DNA of 6,015 bases from Thiobacillus sp. (GCF_024708915.1 NZ_JANJXQ010000035.1:1-6015), one strand, 5' to 3'. Shown: positions 1-6,015, numbered from the stretch's first letter. A program made the numbers and translations. The notes: generated by a model from the sequence alone, not told the origin.

Positions 1-1
1 G

Positions 2-445
2 CCGCTGATCGTCAACGACGACCTGCGGCTGGCCGATCTGGCGGATGCCGACGGCGTGCACCTGGGACGCGACGACGGCAGCCTGCGCGAGGCACGCCTC
101 ATCCTCGGCCGCGACAAGCTCATCGGCGCTTCGTGCTACCAGAGCCTCGAACTGGCGCAGGCGGCGCAGGCCGCGGGCGCCGACTACGTCGCCTTCGGCA
201 GTTTCTTTGCATCGCCCACCAAGCCGGCGGCGCCGCGCGCCAGCTTTGACCTGCTGCACGAGGCCGCGCCCGTCATCCGGGTGCCACTGGTCGCCATCGG
301 CGGCATCACGCTCGCCAACGCGCCGCAATTGCTCGACGCCGGCGCCGACAGCCTGGCCGTCCTGTCGGCACTGTTCGATGCGCCCGACATCCGCGCCGCC
401 GCGCATGACCTGAATCAATTATTTGCAACCGAATCTGAAGAGTGA
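2..445 (+). CDS. thiE: Thiamine phosphate synthase, C-terminal part (5' end outside window)
   Basis: ThiE joins the pyrimidine moiety (HMP-PP) and thiazole phosphate to form thiamine phosphate in the cytoplasm. The frame is open from the window edge (first full codon at base 2) and gives 147 residues, so roughly 60 N-terminal residues of a usual ~210-aa protein lie outside. Visible family signatures, in order, are an [10 protein letters not shown] segment followed by [10 protein letters not shown] (the loop that binds the pyrimidine substrate and Mg), GASCYQSLE, then [17 protein letters not shown] (the phosphate-binding T-K region), and VAIGGI near the C-terminus of the TIM barrel. The stop TGA lies 8 bases before the chosen hemL ATG, so the two genes are probably co-transcribed. 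A thiE-hemL neighbourhood is familiar in betaproteobacteria. It could be a TenI-like paralogue, but the ADGVHLG and TKP motifs favour a true ThiE. The missing N-terminus cannot be judged. Confidence 0.92.
   Translation, partial: PLIVNDDLRLADLADADGVHLGRDDGSLREARLILGRDKLIGASCYQSLELAQAAQAAGADYVAFGSFFASPTKPAAPRASFDLLHEAAPVIRVPLVAIGGITLANAPQLLDAGADSLAVLSALFDAPDIRAAAHDLNQLFATESEE
437..442 (+). promoter_or_regulatory. Ribosome binding site for hemL (GAAGAG)
   Basis: The purine run GAAGAG lies 11 nt before the ATG at 454 and inside the last codons of thiE. It supports ATG 454 over the in-frame GTG at 442, which overlaps the thiE stop as GTGA and has no comparable purine run upstream. The match to the Shine-Dalgarno consensus is moderate. 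Confidence 0.45.
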
Positions 446-453
446 ACCGAACC

Positions 454-1731
454 ATGAACCGCAACGAACAGCTTTTCGAACAATCGCAGAAAGTCATCCC
501 CGGCGGCGTGAATTCGCCGGTGCGCGCCTTCAAGAGCGTCGGCGGCACCCCGGTATTCTTCAGCCGCGCCCAGGGATCGCGGGTGTGGGACGCCGACGGC
601 CGCGAATACATCGACTACGTCGGCTCGTGGGGTCCGGCGATCCTCGGGCACGCGCATCCGGGCACCGTCAAGGCGGTTGCCGACGCCGCCGCCAACGGCC
701 TGTCGTTCGGCGCGCCGTCCGAGGCCGAGCTGACCATCGCCACACGCATCACGCAATTGCTGCCGAGCATCGAGAAAGTGCGCCTGGTATCGTCCGGCAC
801 CGAGGCGACGATGAGCGCGATCCGGCTGGCGCGCGGCTTCACCGGCCGCTCCAAGTTCATCAAGTTCGAGGGCTGCTACCACGGCCACGCCGATTTCCTG
901 CTGGTGAAGGCCGGCTCCGGCGCGCTCACCTTCGGCAACCCCACCTCGGCCGGGGTGCCGCCGGAAACCGCGGCGCAGACCATCGTGCTCGACTACAACG
1001 ACGTTGCCGGCCTTGAGCGCACCTTCGCCGAGATCGGCAGCGAGATCGCCTGCATCATCGTCGAGCCGTTCGCCGGCAACATGAACCTGGTCAAGCCGAC
1101 CGCGACGTTCATGGCGGCGATGCGCCGGCTGTGCGACCAGCATGGTTCCTTGTTGATTTTCGACGAGGTGATGACCGGCTTCCGCGTCGACCTCGGCGGC
1201 GCGCAGAAGCTGCTCGGCATCAAGCCGGATCTGACCACCCTCGGCAAGGTGATCGGCGGCGGCATGCCGGTGGGCGCCTTCGGCGGCCGCGCCGACGTGA
1301 TGGACGCGCTGGCGCCGACCGGCCCGGTGTATCAGGCCGGCACGCTGTCGGGCAACCCCGTCGCGGTGGCGGCCGGGCTGGCGACGCTGGATGCGATTTC
1401 CGCACCCGGCTTCCACGCGAATCTCGGCGCCAGCACCGAGCGGCTGGTGAAGGGCCTCTCCGCTGCGGCCGACGACGCCGGCGTTGCCTTCTGCGCCGAC
1501 TCGGTCGGCGGCATGTTCGGCCTCTATTTCGCCGCCACGCCGCCCGCCAGCTTTGCCGAGGTGATGGCAGGCGACCGCGAAAAATTCAACCGCTTCTTCC
1601 ACGCCATGCTCGACCATGGCATCTACCTCGCGCCATCGGCATTCGAGGCGGGCTTCGTCTCGGCCGCGCACAGCGACGCCGACATCGACGCCACCATTGC
1701 CGCCGCGCGCGAAGTGTTCAAATCGCTGTAA
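454..1731 (+). CDS. hemL: Glutamate-1-semialdehyde 2,1-aminomutase
   Basis: HemL is a cytoplasmic PLP enzyme that converts glutamate-1-semialdehyde to 5-aminolevulinate in the C5 pathway of heme and other tetrapyrroles. From ATG 454 the protein has 425 residues, close to the E. coli length. The whole chain follows the family: [12 protein letters not shown] (15-26), [10 protein letters not shown] (52-61), GLSFGAPSE (82-90), [20 protein letters not shown] (113-132), [10 protein letters not shown] (138-147), FDEVMTGFR (236-244) with the PLP-ring Asp237, and [17 protein letters not shown] with the Schiff-base lysine at residue 265, the E. coli position. These are followed by [15 protein letters not shown] and a C-terminal [11 protein letters not shown]. 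No key residue is missing. An in-frame GTG at 442 would add four residues and overlap the thiE stop. I prefer ATG 454 because it fits the family length and the upstream GAAGAG. A 27-bp palindrome follows 9 bases after the stop. Confidence 0.97.
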   Translation: MNRNEQLFEQSQKVIPGGVNSPVRAFKSVGGTPVFFSRAQGSRVWDADGREYIDYVGSWGPAILGHAHPGTVKAVADAAANGLSFGAPSEAELTIATRITQLLPSIEKVRLVSSGTEATMSAIRLARGFTGRSKFIKFEGCYHGHADFLLVKAGSGALTFGNPTSAGVPPETAAQTIVLDYNDVAGLERTFAEIGSEIACIIVEPFAGNMNLVKPTATFMAAMRRLCDQHGSLLIFDEVMTGFRVDLGGAQKLLGIKPDLTTLGKVIGGGMPVGAFGGRADVMDALAPTGPVYQAGTLSGNPVAVAAGLATLDAISAPGFHANLGASTERLVKGLSAAADDAGVAFCADSVGGMFGLYFAATPPASFAEVMAGDREKFNRFFHAMLDHGIYLAPSAFEAGFVSAAHSDADIDATIAAAREVFKSL

Positions 1732-1740
1732 AAACATTTG

Positions 1741-1816
1741 TCCGCGAAGGACGCGAAGTACCGCGAAAACAAGATGTGCTTTGATTTTCTTCGCGGTACT
1801 TCGCGTCCTTCGCGGA
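1741..1816. repeat. Perfect 27-bp inverted repeat, likely dispersed intergenic palindromic element
   Basis: The left arm 1741-1767 and the right arm 1790-1816 are exact reverse complements over 27 bases, separated by a 22-nt AT-richer centre (1768-1789). In RNA the stem could extend outward by four more pairs, two of them G-U. Each arm has an internal period: CGCGAA occurs at 1743, 1752 and 1762, steps of 9 and 10 bases, with the complement mirrored in the right arm. The element fills most of the 103-bp gap between hemL and the next gene. Read through in some frames, such elements give short AKDAK- or LRVLRG-like peptides. From general knowledge, similar CGCGAAGNA-rich palindromes occur in gene gaps of many proteobacterial genomes, so I infer a MITE- or REP-like dispersed element without transposase. 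A role as hemL mRNA 3' end or attenuator is possible. No T-tract follows on the + strand, which argues against a classical intrinsic terminator. Confidence 0.85.
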
Positions 1817-1821
1817 TGAAA

Positions 1822-1826
1822 AAGGG
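1822..1826 (+). promoter_or_regulatory. Ribosome binding site of the DsrS-like gene (AAGGG)
   Basis: AAGGG within an A-rich run lies 8 nt before ATG 1835, and begins only 6 bases after the end of the palindrome's right arm. The stem of the repeat could therefore influence access to this site. The run is short, so support is moderate. Confidence 0.45.
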
Positions 1827-1834
1827 TTTCCCCC

Positions 1835-2902
1835 ATGAACGACGAACTGTCCCCCGAAGACGAATTACGCCTCAACGTCCTCTTCAACACCGAACTCAAA
1901 GCCGTCCGTATCGACGAGTCGACCATGACGCTGTGGGCGCTGACGCCGCAGGGCGAAGCCAGCGTGCCGCTGAAGCCAAACGAGCGTTCCGACCGCTACC
2001 TGAAGCGGGTGCGCGAGCAGCTGTCCGGCCACGCGCTGGGATCGCCCGGCGGCTACCCGGTGCATCTGACGCGCTGGACGCGGCAGTCGCAGGCCGGGCT
2101 GTCGGCCCAGCACCTGGCGCAGCTGCTGCTGATCGCCGAAGAGGAAGCGGTGGTCGCGGTGGTGCACTCGCCCGCGCTGACCGACGAACTGGCGCGCTAC
2201 GCATGGTGGTGCATGCCGACCATCGAAAACGCGCGGCTGATGCTGATGCGCGACGTGGTATGCCATGGCAGCATAGGCCGCACGCTGGCGGAATTCCTGA
2301 TCGAGCACCTGGCCTTCCTGCACGAGGACGATGTCGGCATTCTCGATACCGTGGCGGTGATGCTGGTTTCGGGCGTGCTGACCGACGCTGAACGGCTGTC
2401 GATCTGGAAACGCGGCAGCAGCCGTAATTCGTATTACGTGGCCTTCCTCGAATTGCAGCCCGATGCGCTGCCGAATCCGCGCGGCGCGCGCGCCGACCAC
2501 GCCAGCGTACCGGAAATTGCCGGCAATCCTTACAGCGCGATGCTGGAAAAGGCGCTGTCGGGGCAGGGACAGACCTTCCTCGCCACCACCGCGCTCGTCC
2601 TCGACCGTCCGGAAATCCAGGAAGTGGTCAACCACGCGCTGAACGCGCTGGCGCAGTGGTGCGCACCGCTGCGCCAGGCCGACGAGGCCGCGCGCGGTGC
2701 GGCGCGTGCCGCGGTGCTCGCAGCCGCACCGCTGCTGGAGCCGGACTGCGCAGCGCTCGATACGCTGGCCACGGCGGATGCCGACAGCGTGCGGCCGATC
2801 TTTCTCAAGACCACTGCAATCGGCTCGCTGATGCGGCGCAAGATCCAGCCCATCGTCACCCCGCTGCTGGACAGCATCGCGGTACTGCAGCGTCAGCCCT
2901 GA
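1835..2902 (+). CDS. Soluble 355-aa protein, probable DsrS family
   Basis: This is a 355-residue protein with no signal peptide and no membrane segment, so presumably cytoplasmic. It starts MNDELSPEDELRLNVLF, then RIDEST (25-30), a conspicuous GSPGGYPVHLTRWTR (69-83), EEEAVVAVVHSPALTDELARYAWW (102-125), and a C-terminal FLKTTAIGSLMRRKIQP (323-339). There are cysteines at 126, 143, 276 and 305 but no CxxC or other clear metal or catalytic motif. From memory of the family, the N-terminus and the GSPGGYP-RWTR block resemble DsrS, the product of the last gene of the Allochromatium dsr sulfur-oxidation cluster. DsrS has no assigned enzyme activity and has been discussed as acting on expression of dsr genes. 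I could not run a search, so the assignment is tentative and I give no symbol. The gene follows hemL in the same direction after the palindromic repeat and ends 61 bp before the convergent dsbD. Codon use resembles the neighbours. Without the DsrS link it would be a conserved hypothetical protein. Confidence 0.85.
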   Translation: MNDELSPEDELRLNVLFNTELKAVRIDESTMTLWALTPQGEASVPLKPNERSDRYLKRVREQLSGHALGSPGGYPVHLTRWTRQSQAGLSAQHLAQLLLIAEEEAVVAVVHSPALTDELARYAWWCMPTIENARLMLMRDVVCHGSIGRTLAEFLIEHLAFLHEDDVGILDTVAVMLVSGVLTDAERLSIWKRGSSRNSYYVAFLELQPDALPNPRGARADHASVPEIAGNPYSAMLEKALSGQGQTFLATTALVLDRPEIQEVVNHALNALAQWCAPLRQADEAARGAARAAVLAAAPLLEPDCAALDTLATADADSVRPIFLKTTAIGSLMRRKIQPIVTPLLDSIAVLQRQP

Positions 2903-2911
2903 AGGGCGTCA

Positions 2912-2931
2912 CCGCGCGCGAAAGCGCGTGG
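2912..2931. terminator. Hairpin with GAAA tetraloop after the DsrS-like gene
   Basis: Bases 2912-2919 pair with 2924-2931 (8 pairs, one of them G-U) around a GAAA loop, a stable GNRA tetraloop. It starts 10 bases after the stop codon of the + strand gene. No T-run follows, so it is either a weak or factor-assisted terminator, or a structure protecting the mRNA 3' end. Function is inferred from position between convergent genes. Confidence 0.45.
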
Positions 2932-2934
2932 GAA

Positions 2935-2959
2935 GCCGGCCGTCCTGAAACGGCCAGGC
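2935..2959. terminator. Second hairpin in the convergent gap, at the dsbD 3' side
   Basis: GGCCGT (2938-2943) pairs with ACGGCC (2950-2955) around a 6-nt loop. The stem continues with GCC (2935-2937) against GGC (2957-2959) past a single bulged A. It lies 4 bases beyond the dsbD stop on the - strand. Together with the preceding hairpin it fills the 61-bp convergent gap and may act as a bidirectional end. No T-tract is visible on either side. Confidence 0.4.
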
Positions 2960-2963
2960 GACG

Positions 2964-5228
2964 TCAGCGTCCCAGTGCCGAGTCGATGCTCGACAGGAAT
3001 TTTTCGGCTTTCTCGAACCCGATTACCTTGTAATCCGACTGCGCGCCCGCGCTGTTCCAGAAAATCAGTCCGGGCGGGCCGAACAGCTTGAAGCGCTTCA
3101 ACAGCGCCTTGTCGGCTTCGTTGTTGGCGGTAACGTCGGCCTTCAGCAGGACCACGTTTTGCAGCCGTGCCTGCACCTTGGGATCGCTGAAAGTAAAGCG
3201 TTCCATTTCCTTGCACGACACGCACCAGTCGGCATAAAAATCGAGCATCACCGCGCGTCCATCGGCCTTCGCCGCCGCTAGGCGCGCGTCGAGTTCGGCG
3301 ACATCCTTCACTTTCTCGAACGTCAGGCCTTTCTGCTCGGCCGCGACCGCCACGCCGCCAACGCCGCCCTTGAACACGTCGAGCGGCTGCAACAGGTTGC
3401 GGCTGCCCGCCAACATGCCAAGCAGGATCGCCAGGCCGCCGATGAGCAGCACCACACCCAGCCCCTTCCACAGCCGCGACCAGCCGGATGCGTGGGCCGG
3501 CAACGGATCGAGCGCATGCAGGTAGATTGCGCACGCGATCAACAGCAGTGCCCACAGCAGCATGCCGACCCAGCCCGGAATGACCGGCGAGATCAGGTAG
3601 ATGGCGATCGCCAGCATCATCACGCCGAAGAAATACTTCACCGCATTCATCCAGCCGCCGGCACGCGGCAGCAGCGCTCCGGCCGACAGGCCCACCAGCA
3701 GCAGCGGTACGCCCATGCCCAGTGCCAGCACGAACAGCGCCACGCCGCCGAGAACGGTGTTGCCGGTCTGCGCGATGAAGGCGAGTGCGGCGGCCAGCGG
3801 CGGCGCGACGCAGGGGCCAAGAATGACGGCCGACAACGCACCCATGGCGAACACGCCGAAGAAATCGCCGCCTTTCATCTTGTTGGCGCGCTCGGAAAAC
3901 TTGCTCTGCAGCGCACTCGGCAATTGCAGCTCGTAAAAGCCGAACATGGATAGCGCCAGGCCAACGAAAATCAGCGCGCCGATGCCGAGCGCCCACGGGT
4001 TCTGCAGGGCGTTGGAAATAAGGGTTCCTGACAACGCCGCCGCCACGCCGGCCACCGCATAGGTGATCGCCATTCCCAGCACGTAGGCAAACGACAGCAG
4101 AAAGCCGCTGGTCTTGGTCACTTTGGTGTTCTGCCCGGCGATGATGCCCGACAGGATCGGAATCATCGGGAACACGCAGGGCGTCAACGCCAGCAGCAAG
4201 CCGAGACCGAAGAAGGTGGCGATCACCGGCCAGAAGCTGCCGTCTTCCAGCACGCGTTCGATGCGCGAAGTGTCGTCGCTCGTCGCCTCGACCGGAGTGC
4301 CGGCCGCGGCCAGCGGTGTGGCAGCGCCATTGGCCGCCAGGGAAAATTCGCGCTTGATCGGCGGATAGCAGATGCCCACCGCTTCATTGCAACCCTGCCA
4401 GGTTGCCTCCAGCAGCAGAGTTTCATTTGCGGCGAGCGCGCGCGACAGCGTCACGCCGGCGGCAAAATCACGGTGATACACCTCGGTACGGCCAAAGGTC
4501 GGGTCGTCCTCGATGTCGCCTGCCGGCGTGTCGACACTCGCCACGCTCACATCGGCCGGCGACTTGACGGCAAAGGCGAGTTTGTCGCGATACAGATAAG
4601 TGTTTGCGGTCAGCGTGTAGTCGAACTTGACCGTCTGCGTATCCGGCATGGCGGCCGCGACGAGGAAGGCTTCGTCCGGCGGCAGCACGTTCGGCATCCC
4701 GTTATCGCCGGCCAGGCTGCGCAAGCCATCCAGCGCGGCAGTCGCTATCGGCGTGGCCACGGCTTCCGGCGCGGCCACAGGGAGTACAGCCAGCGGCGCC
4801 GGCAGCTTGATGGTCGCGCTGACCGTTTGCGGGGTGTAGCACAGCCCGGCGTCGGCGCAGCCCTGCGAGGTGGTTTTCAGCGTGACCGATGTGGCGCCCG
4901 GCGTGCGCTGGATCGGCAGCGCGATACGCACGTCCTTGAGATAGGTTTCGACCTTGCCGAAATATTCGTCCTGCTTCATCTTGCCTGGCGGCAGCTGCGG
5001 CGCGCCCAGGGTGGCGCCGGCAAGCTCGAACTTGAACTTGTCGCGGTACATGTAATAGCCGTCCGCAATCTGCCAGCGCGCTTCCAGCGTGTTGGCATCG
5101 AGCGCGCGCGCCGAGAACTTGAATGCAACTTCGGGATCAAGAAATTCTTCGGCGTGGGCCACTGGAAAGTGCGCAAATGCACCCCAAAGTAAAGGTAATA
5201 CGCCGAGCAAACGAATCCACTTAATCAT
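2964..5228 (-). CDS. dsbD: Thiol:disulfide interchange protein DsbD with two tandem N-terminal domains
   Basis: DsbD carries electrons from cytoplasmic thioredoxin across the inner membrane to periplasmic partners such as DsbC and the cytochrome c thioredoxins. The order here is a signal peptide (1-26, cut after AHA), a first periplasmic domain (about 27-142) with GYYMYRDK, cap loop DEYFG (87-91) and CADAGLC (Cys124, Cys130), an Ala/Pro linker, a second homologous domain (about 184-297) with TYLYRDK, DPTFG and CNEAVGIC (Cys280, Cys287), and a second linker. About eight membrane segments (332-608) follow, with the redox pair TPCVFPMIP (Cys351) and GPCVAPPLA (Cys473), and then a C-terminal thioredoxin domain with DWCVSCKEME (Cys669, Cys672) and GPPGLIFW. 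At 754 residues it is much longer than E. coli DsbD (~565 aa), and the extra length is the duplicated N-terminal domain. The start ATG has AAGGAG 10 nt upstream. The gene overlaps the cutA 3' end by 8 bp, implying one operon with coupled translation. Confidence 0.97.
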   Translation of the reverse strand: MIKWIRLLGVLPLLWGAFAHFPVAHAEEFLDPEVAFKFSARALDANTLEARWQIADGYYMYRDKFKFELAGATLGAPQLPPGKMKQDEYFGKVETYLKDVRIALPIQRTPGATSVTLKTTSQGCADAGLCYTPQTVSATIKLPAPLAVLPVAAPEAVATPIATAALDGLRSLAGDNGMPNVLPPDEAFLVAAAMPDTQTVKFDYTLTANTYLYRDKLAFAVKSPADVSVASVDTPAGDIEDDPTFGRTEVYHRDFAAGVTLSRALAANETLLLEATWQGCNEAVGICYPPIKREFSLAANGAATPLAAAGTPVEATSDDTSRIERVLEDGSFWPVIATFFGLGLLLALTPCVFPMIPILSGIIAGQNTKVTKTSGFLLSFAYVLGMAITYAVAGVAAALSGTLISNALQNPWALGIGALIFVGLALSMFGFYELQLPSALQSKFSERANKMKGGDFFGVFAMGALSAVILGPCVAPPLAAALAFIAQTGNTVLGGVALFVLALGMGVPLLLVGLSAGALLPRAGGWMNAVKYFFGVMMLAIAIYLISPVIPGWVGMLLWALLLIACAIYLHALDPLPAHASGWSRLWKGLGVVLLIGGLAILLGMLAGSRNLLQPLDVFKGGVGGVAVAAEQKGLTFEKVKDVAELDARLAAAKADGRAVMLDFYADWCVSCKEMERFTFSDPKVQARLQNVVLLKADVTANNEADKALLKRFKLFGPPGLIFWNSAGAQSDYKVIGFEKAEKFLSSIDSALGR

Positions 5229-5544
5229 GTTTTTCAGTCTCCTTGGCCACCCAGTCGAGATAAGCGGGCAGGCCGTGCGTTATCGGTACGGCGATCAGTT
5301 CGGGTACATCGTCAGGGTGTTGCGCGCGGACAATGGCTTCAATCAGCGGGTAATTCGCCGCGGTGGTTTTGATCAGCAAAGGGATTTCATCCCTTGCTTC
5401 CACCGCGCCCCGCCAACGGTAGATGGAGTGGCATGCCGGCAAAACGTTCACGCACGCCGCCGCGCGGCGCTCGACCAGGGCGAGCGCCAGTTTTTCGGCG
5501 GCGCCCCGATCGGGTACATTGGTCAAGACTAACAAAGGTTTCAT
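5221..5544 (-). CDS. cutA: Divalent-cation tolerance protein CutA
   Basis: CutA1 is a small trimeric ferredoxin-like protein linked genetically to copper and other divalent cation tolerance. Its biochemical role is unsettled. The 107-residue product is of normal length and shows the family pattern: LVLTNVPD (5-12), AAACVNVLPACHSIYRWRG (28-46) with Cys31 and Cys38, EIPLLIKTT (53-61), HPDDVPELIAVPITHG (76-91) with His90, and a final YLDWV (95-99). The ATG at 5544 is the only reasonable start: reading upstream in frame there is no other start codon before a TAG 25-27 bases upstream (5569-5571). There is no clear Shine-Dalgarno sequence. cutA is followed by dsbD in an 8-bp overlap (ATGATTAA). The cutA-dsbD adjacency is also found in E. 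coli, where both loci were historically named for copper tolerance. Its start codon lies 3 bp from the divergent fxsA start, so its promoter should lie within fxsA coding DNA. Confidence 0.95.
   Translation of the reverse strand: MKPLLVLTNVPDRGAAEKLALALVERRAAACVNVLPACHSIYRWRGAVEARDEIPLLIKTTAANYPLIEAIVRAQHPDDVPELIAVPITHGLPAYLDWVAKETEKHD
5239..5244 (-). promoter_or_regulatory. Ribosome binding site of dsbD (AAGGAG)
   Basis: A full AAGGAG on the - strand lies 10 nt before the dsbD ATG (5228) and within the last codons of cutA. It fixes the dsbD start and suggests that dsbD is translated from the cutA mRNA with its own strong site. Confidence 0.75.
5534..5538 (+). promoter_or_regulatory. Ribosome binding site of fxsA (AAAGG)
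   Basis: AAAGG lies 9 nt before ATG 5548 and inside the first codons of the oppositely oriented cutA. It supports ATG 5548 as the fxsA start even though it is only 3 bp from the cutA start. Confidence 0.5.
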
Positions 5545-5547
5545 GTC

Positions 5548-5955
5548 ATGCGCTTTGGTTGGTTTGTGCTACTGCTGTTGTCGTTTCCGGTACTGGAAGC
5601 CATCGGCATTTTCTGGATGGCCGACGCCATCGGCGGCTGGGTGCTGCCGTGGCTGCTGCTCGACGCCATCGCCGGGGTCATGCTGATTCGCACCGAGCGC
5701 GTTGCCTGGGGCGCGCGCCTGCTGTTCTCGGTACAGTCGGGCACGCATCCGCTGGCCGCGCTGTTCGCCAGCGGCCGCATTCTCCTCGCCGGCGGCCTGC
5801 TTGTCTTCCCCGGCTTCATCAGCGATGCTGCCGCGCTGCTGCTGTTGCTGGCTCCCGGCACCTGGAGCCGGCGCAAGGCGGATCCGCTGCGGCCGGCCAA
5901 CGACGATGTGCTGGAAGGCGAGTTCAAGCGCGAACCCGACGATTTGCTGCGTTAG
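5548..5955 (+). CDS. fxsA: FxsA family inner-membrane protein
   Basis: FxsA is a small cytoplasmic-membrane protein. In E. coli its overproduction relieves F-plasmid exclusion of phage T7, and its normal role is not known. The 135-residue product has the family layout: an N-terminal hydrophobic segment with a conserved-type FPVLEAIGIF (13-22), a second segment GGWVLPWLLLDAIAGVMLI (29-47) leading to an RTERV stretch, a short amphipathic region, and a third hydrophobic region LLAGGLLVFPGFISDAAALL (79-98) with the typical PGF-SD signature. A charged, Asp/Glu/Arg-rich tail (108-135) is presumably cytoplasmic. The start at ATG 5548 is supported by AAAGG 9 nt upstream and by the usual N-terminal position of the first membrane segment. 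It is divergent from cutA. fxsA and cutA-dsbD also lie in the same general region in E. coli, so this grouping may be ancient. It ends with TAG, with no clear terminator after it. Confidence 0.93.
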   Translation: MRFGWFVLLLLSFPVLEAIGIFWMADAIGGWVLPWLLLDAIAGVMLIRTERVAWGARLLFSVQSGTHPLAALFASGRILLAGGLLVFPGFISDAAALLLLLAPGTWSRRKADPLRPANDDVLEGEFKREPDDLLR

Positions 5956-6015
5956 CAAAAACGGCGTCACGATGATTCAGGCCGCGCTGCGCCAATCAAA
6001 ACAGCTTCATCTGCC
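5956..6015. other. Window end, no supported gene
   Basis: The sixty bases after fxsA hold no convincing terminator. On the - strand one frame entering from the right reads QMKLF and stops at 5996-5998, and another ends PESS with a stop nearer fxsA. On the + strand an ATG at 5972 stays open to the edge but has no ribosome binding site. Any of these could be a neighbouring gene's end or start, but the stretch is too short to decide. Confidence 0.3.

Noticed and set aside
442..453. GTG 442 as the hemL start, overlapping the thiE stop as GTGA
   Set aside because: ATG 454 gives the usual family length with the catalytic lysine at residue 265, and has a purine-rich site at a workable distance. The GTG lacks an evident site, although it cannot be fully excluded.
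1741..1816. CRISPR or riboswitch interpretation of the repeated CGCGAA units
   Set aside because: The units are only 9-10 bp apart with no unique spacers, and the dominant feature is one perfect palindrome. No known riboswitch core is recognisable.
1738..1819. Short peptides across the palindrome (AKDAKYRE-like and FFAVLRVLRG-like)
   Set aside because: They arise from reading through the inverted repeat. Such peptides are frequent spurious annotations around this kind of repeat, and there is no independent coding support.
415..1926. 503-residue open frame on the - strand, opposite hemL and the palindrome
   Set aside because: It lies antisense to a fully conserved hemL, is rich in Arg/Gly/His as expected from the complement of GC-rich codons, and runs through the palindromic repeat. 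It shows no recognisable domain.
1865..2635. 256-residue open frame on the - strand, opposite the DsrS-like gene
   Set aside because: It is a complement shadow of the + strand gene in GC-rich DNA, with low-complexity composition. The + strand frame has a ribosome binding site, a coherent start and family-like motifs.
2893..3996. Long - strand frame of 367 residues in another phase over the dsbD C-terminal half
   Set aside because: Out-of-phase reading of dsbD with Arg/Gly/Ala-rich composition. The dsbD frame contains the catalytic cysteines and membrane segments.
5972..6015. Possible start of a + strand gene at ATG 5972
   Set aside because: Only 14 codons are visible, with no ribosome binding site and no recognisable motif. 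A - strand gene end is equally possible.

Overview
The window is a GC-rich, densely coded stretch of bacterial chromosome. Gene content and order (thiE-hemL; cutA-dsbD; fxsA) and the protein sequences point to a betaproteobacterium, most likely from the Rhodocyclales/Nitrosomonadales side. That placement is an inference from family resemblance and was not tested by a search. Nothing here looks like a phage, an insertion sequence with a transposase, a CRISPR array or an RNA gene.

Left half (1-2902, + strand): the 3' part of thiE (thiamine phosphate synthase) runs almost directly into hemL (glutamate-1-semialdehyde aminomutase, tetrapyrrole synthesis). The hemL-to-next-gene gap (1732-1834) is almost filled by a perfect 27-bp inverted repeat around a 22-nt centre. 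This looks like a dispersed intergenic palindromic element rather than a simple terminator. It is followed by a 355-aa soluble protein that I tentatively assign to the DsrS family, named after the last gene of the dsr sulfur-oxidation cluster. Here it stands next to hemL with no dsr gene in view.

Middle (2903-2963): a short convergent gap holding two adjacent GC-rich hairpins, a likely bidirectional transcription end.

Right half (2964-5544, - strand): cutA and dsbD form a tightly coupled pair, transcribed cutA then dsbD with an 8-bp overlap. The dsbD product is larger than the classical one (754 aa against about 565 in E. coli) because it carries two tandem periplasmic N-terminal domains, both with their cysteine pairs, ahead of the membrane domain and the C-terminal thioredoxin domain. 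Divergent from cutA, with only 3 bp between the start codons, lies fxsA (+ strand, 5548-5955), a small membrane protein. The last 60 bases contain no gene I can support.

Most of the window is core metabolism and envelope redox housekeeping. The items worth a second look are the palindromic element, the double-headed DsbD, the isolated DsrS-like gene and the nearly abutting divergent cutA/fxsA starts. I did not find evidence of a wholly new system.
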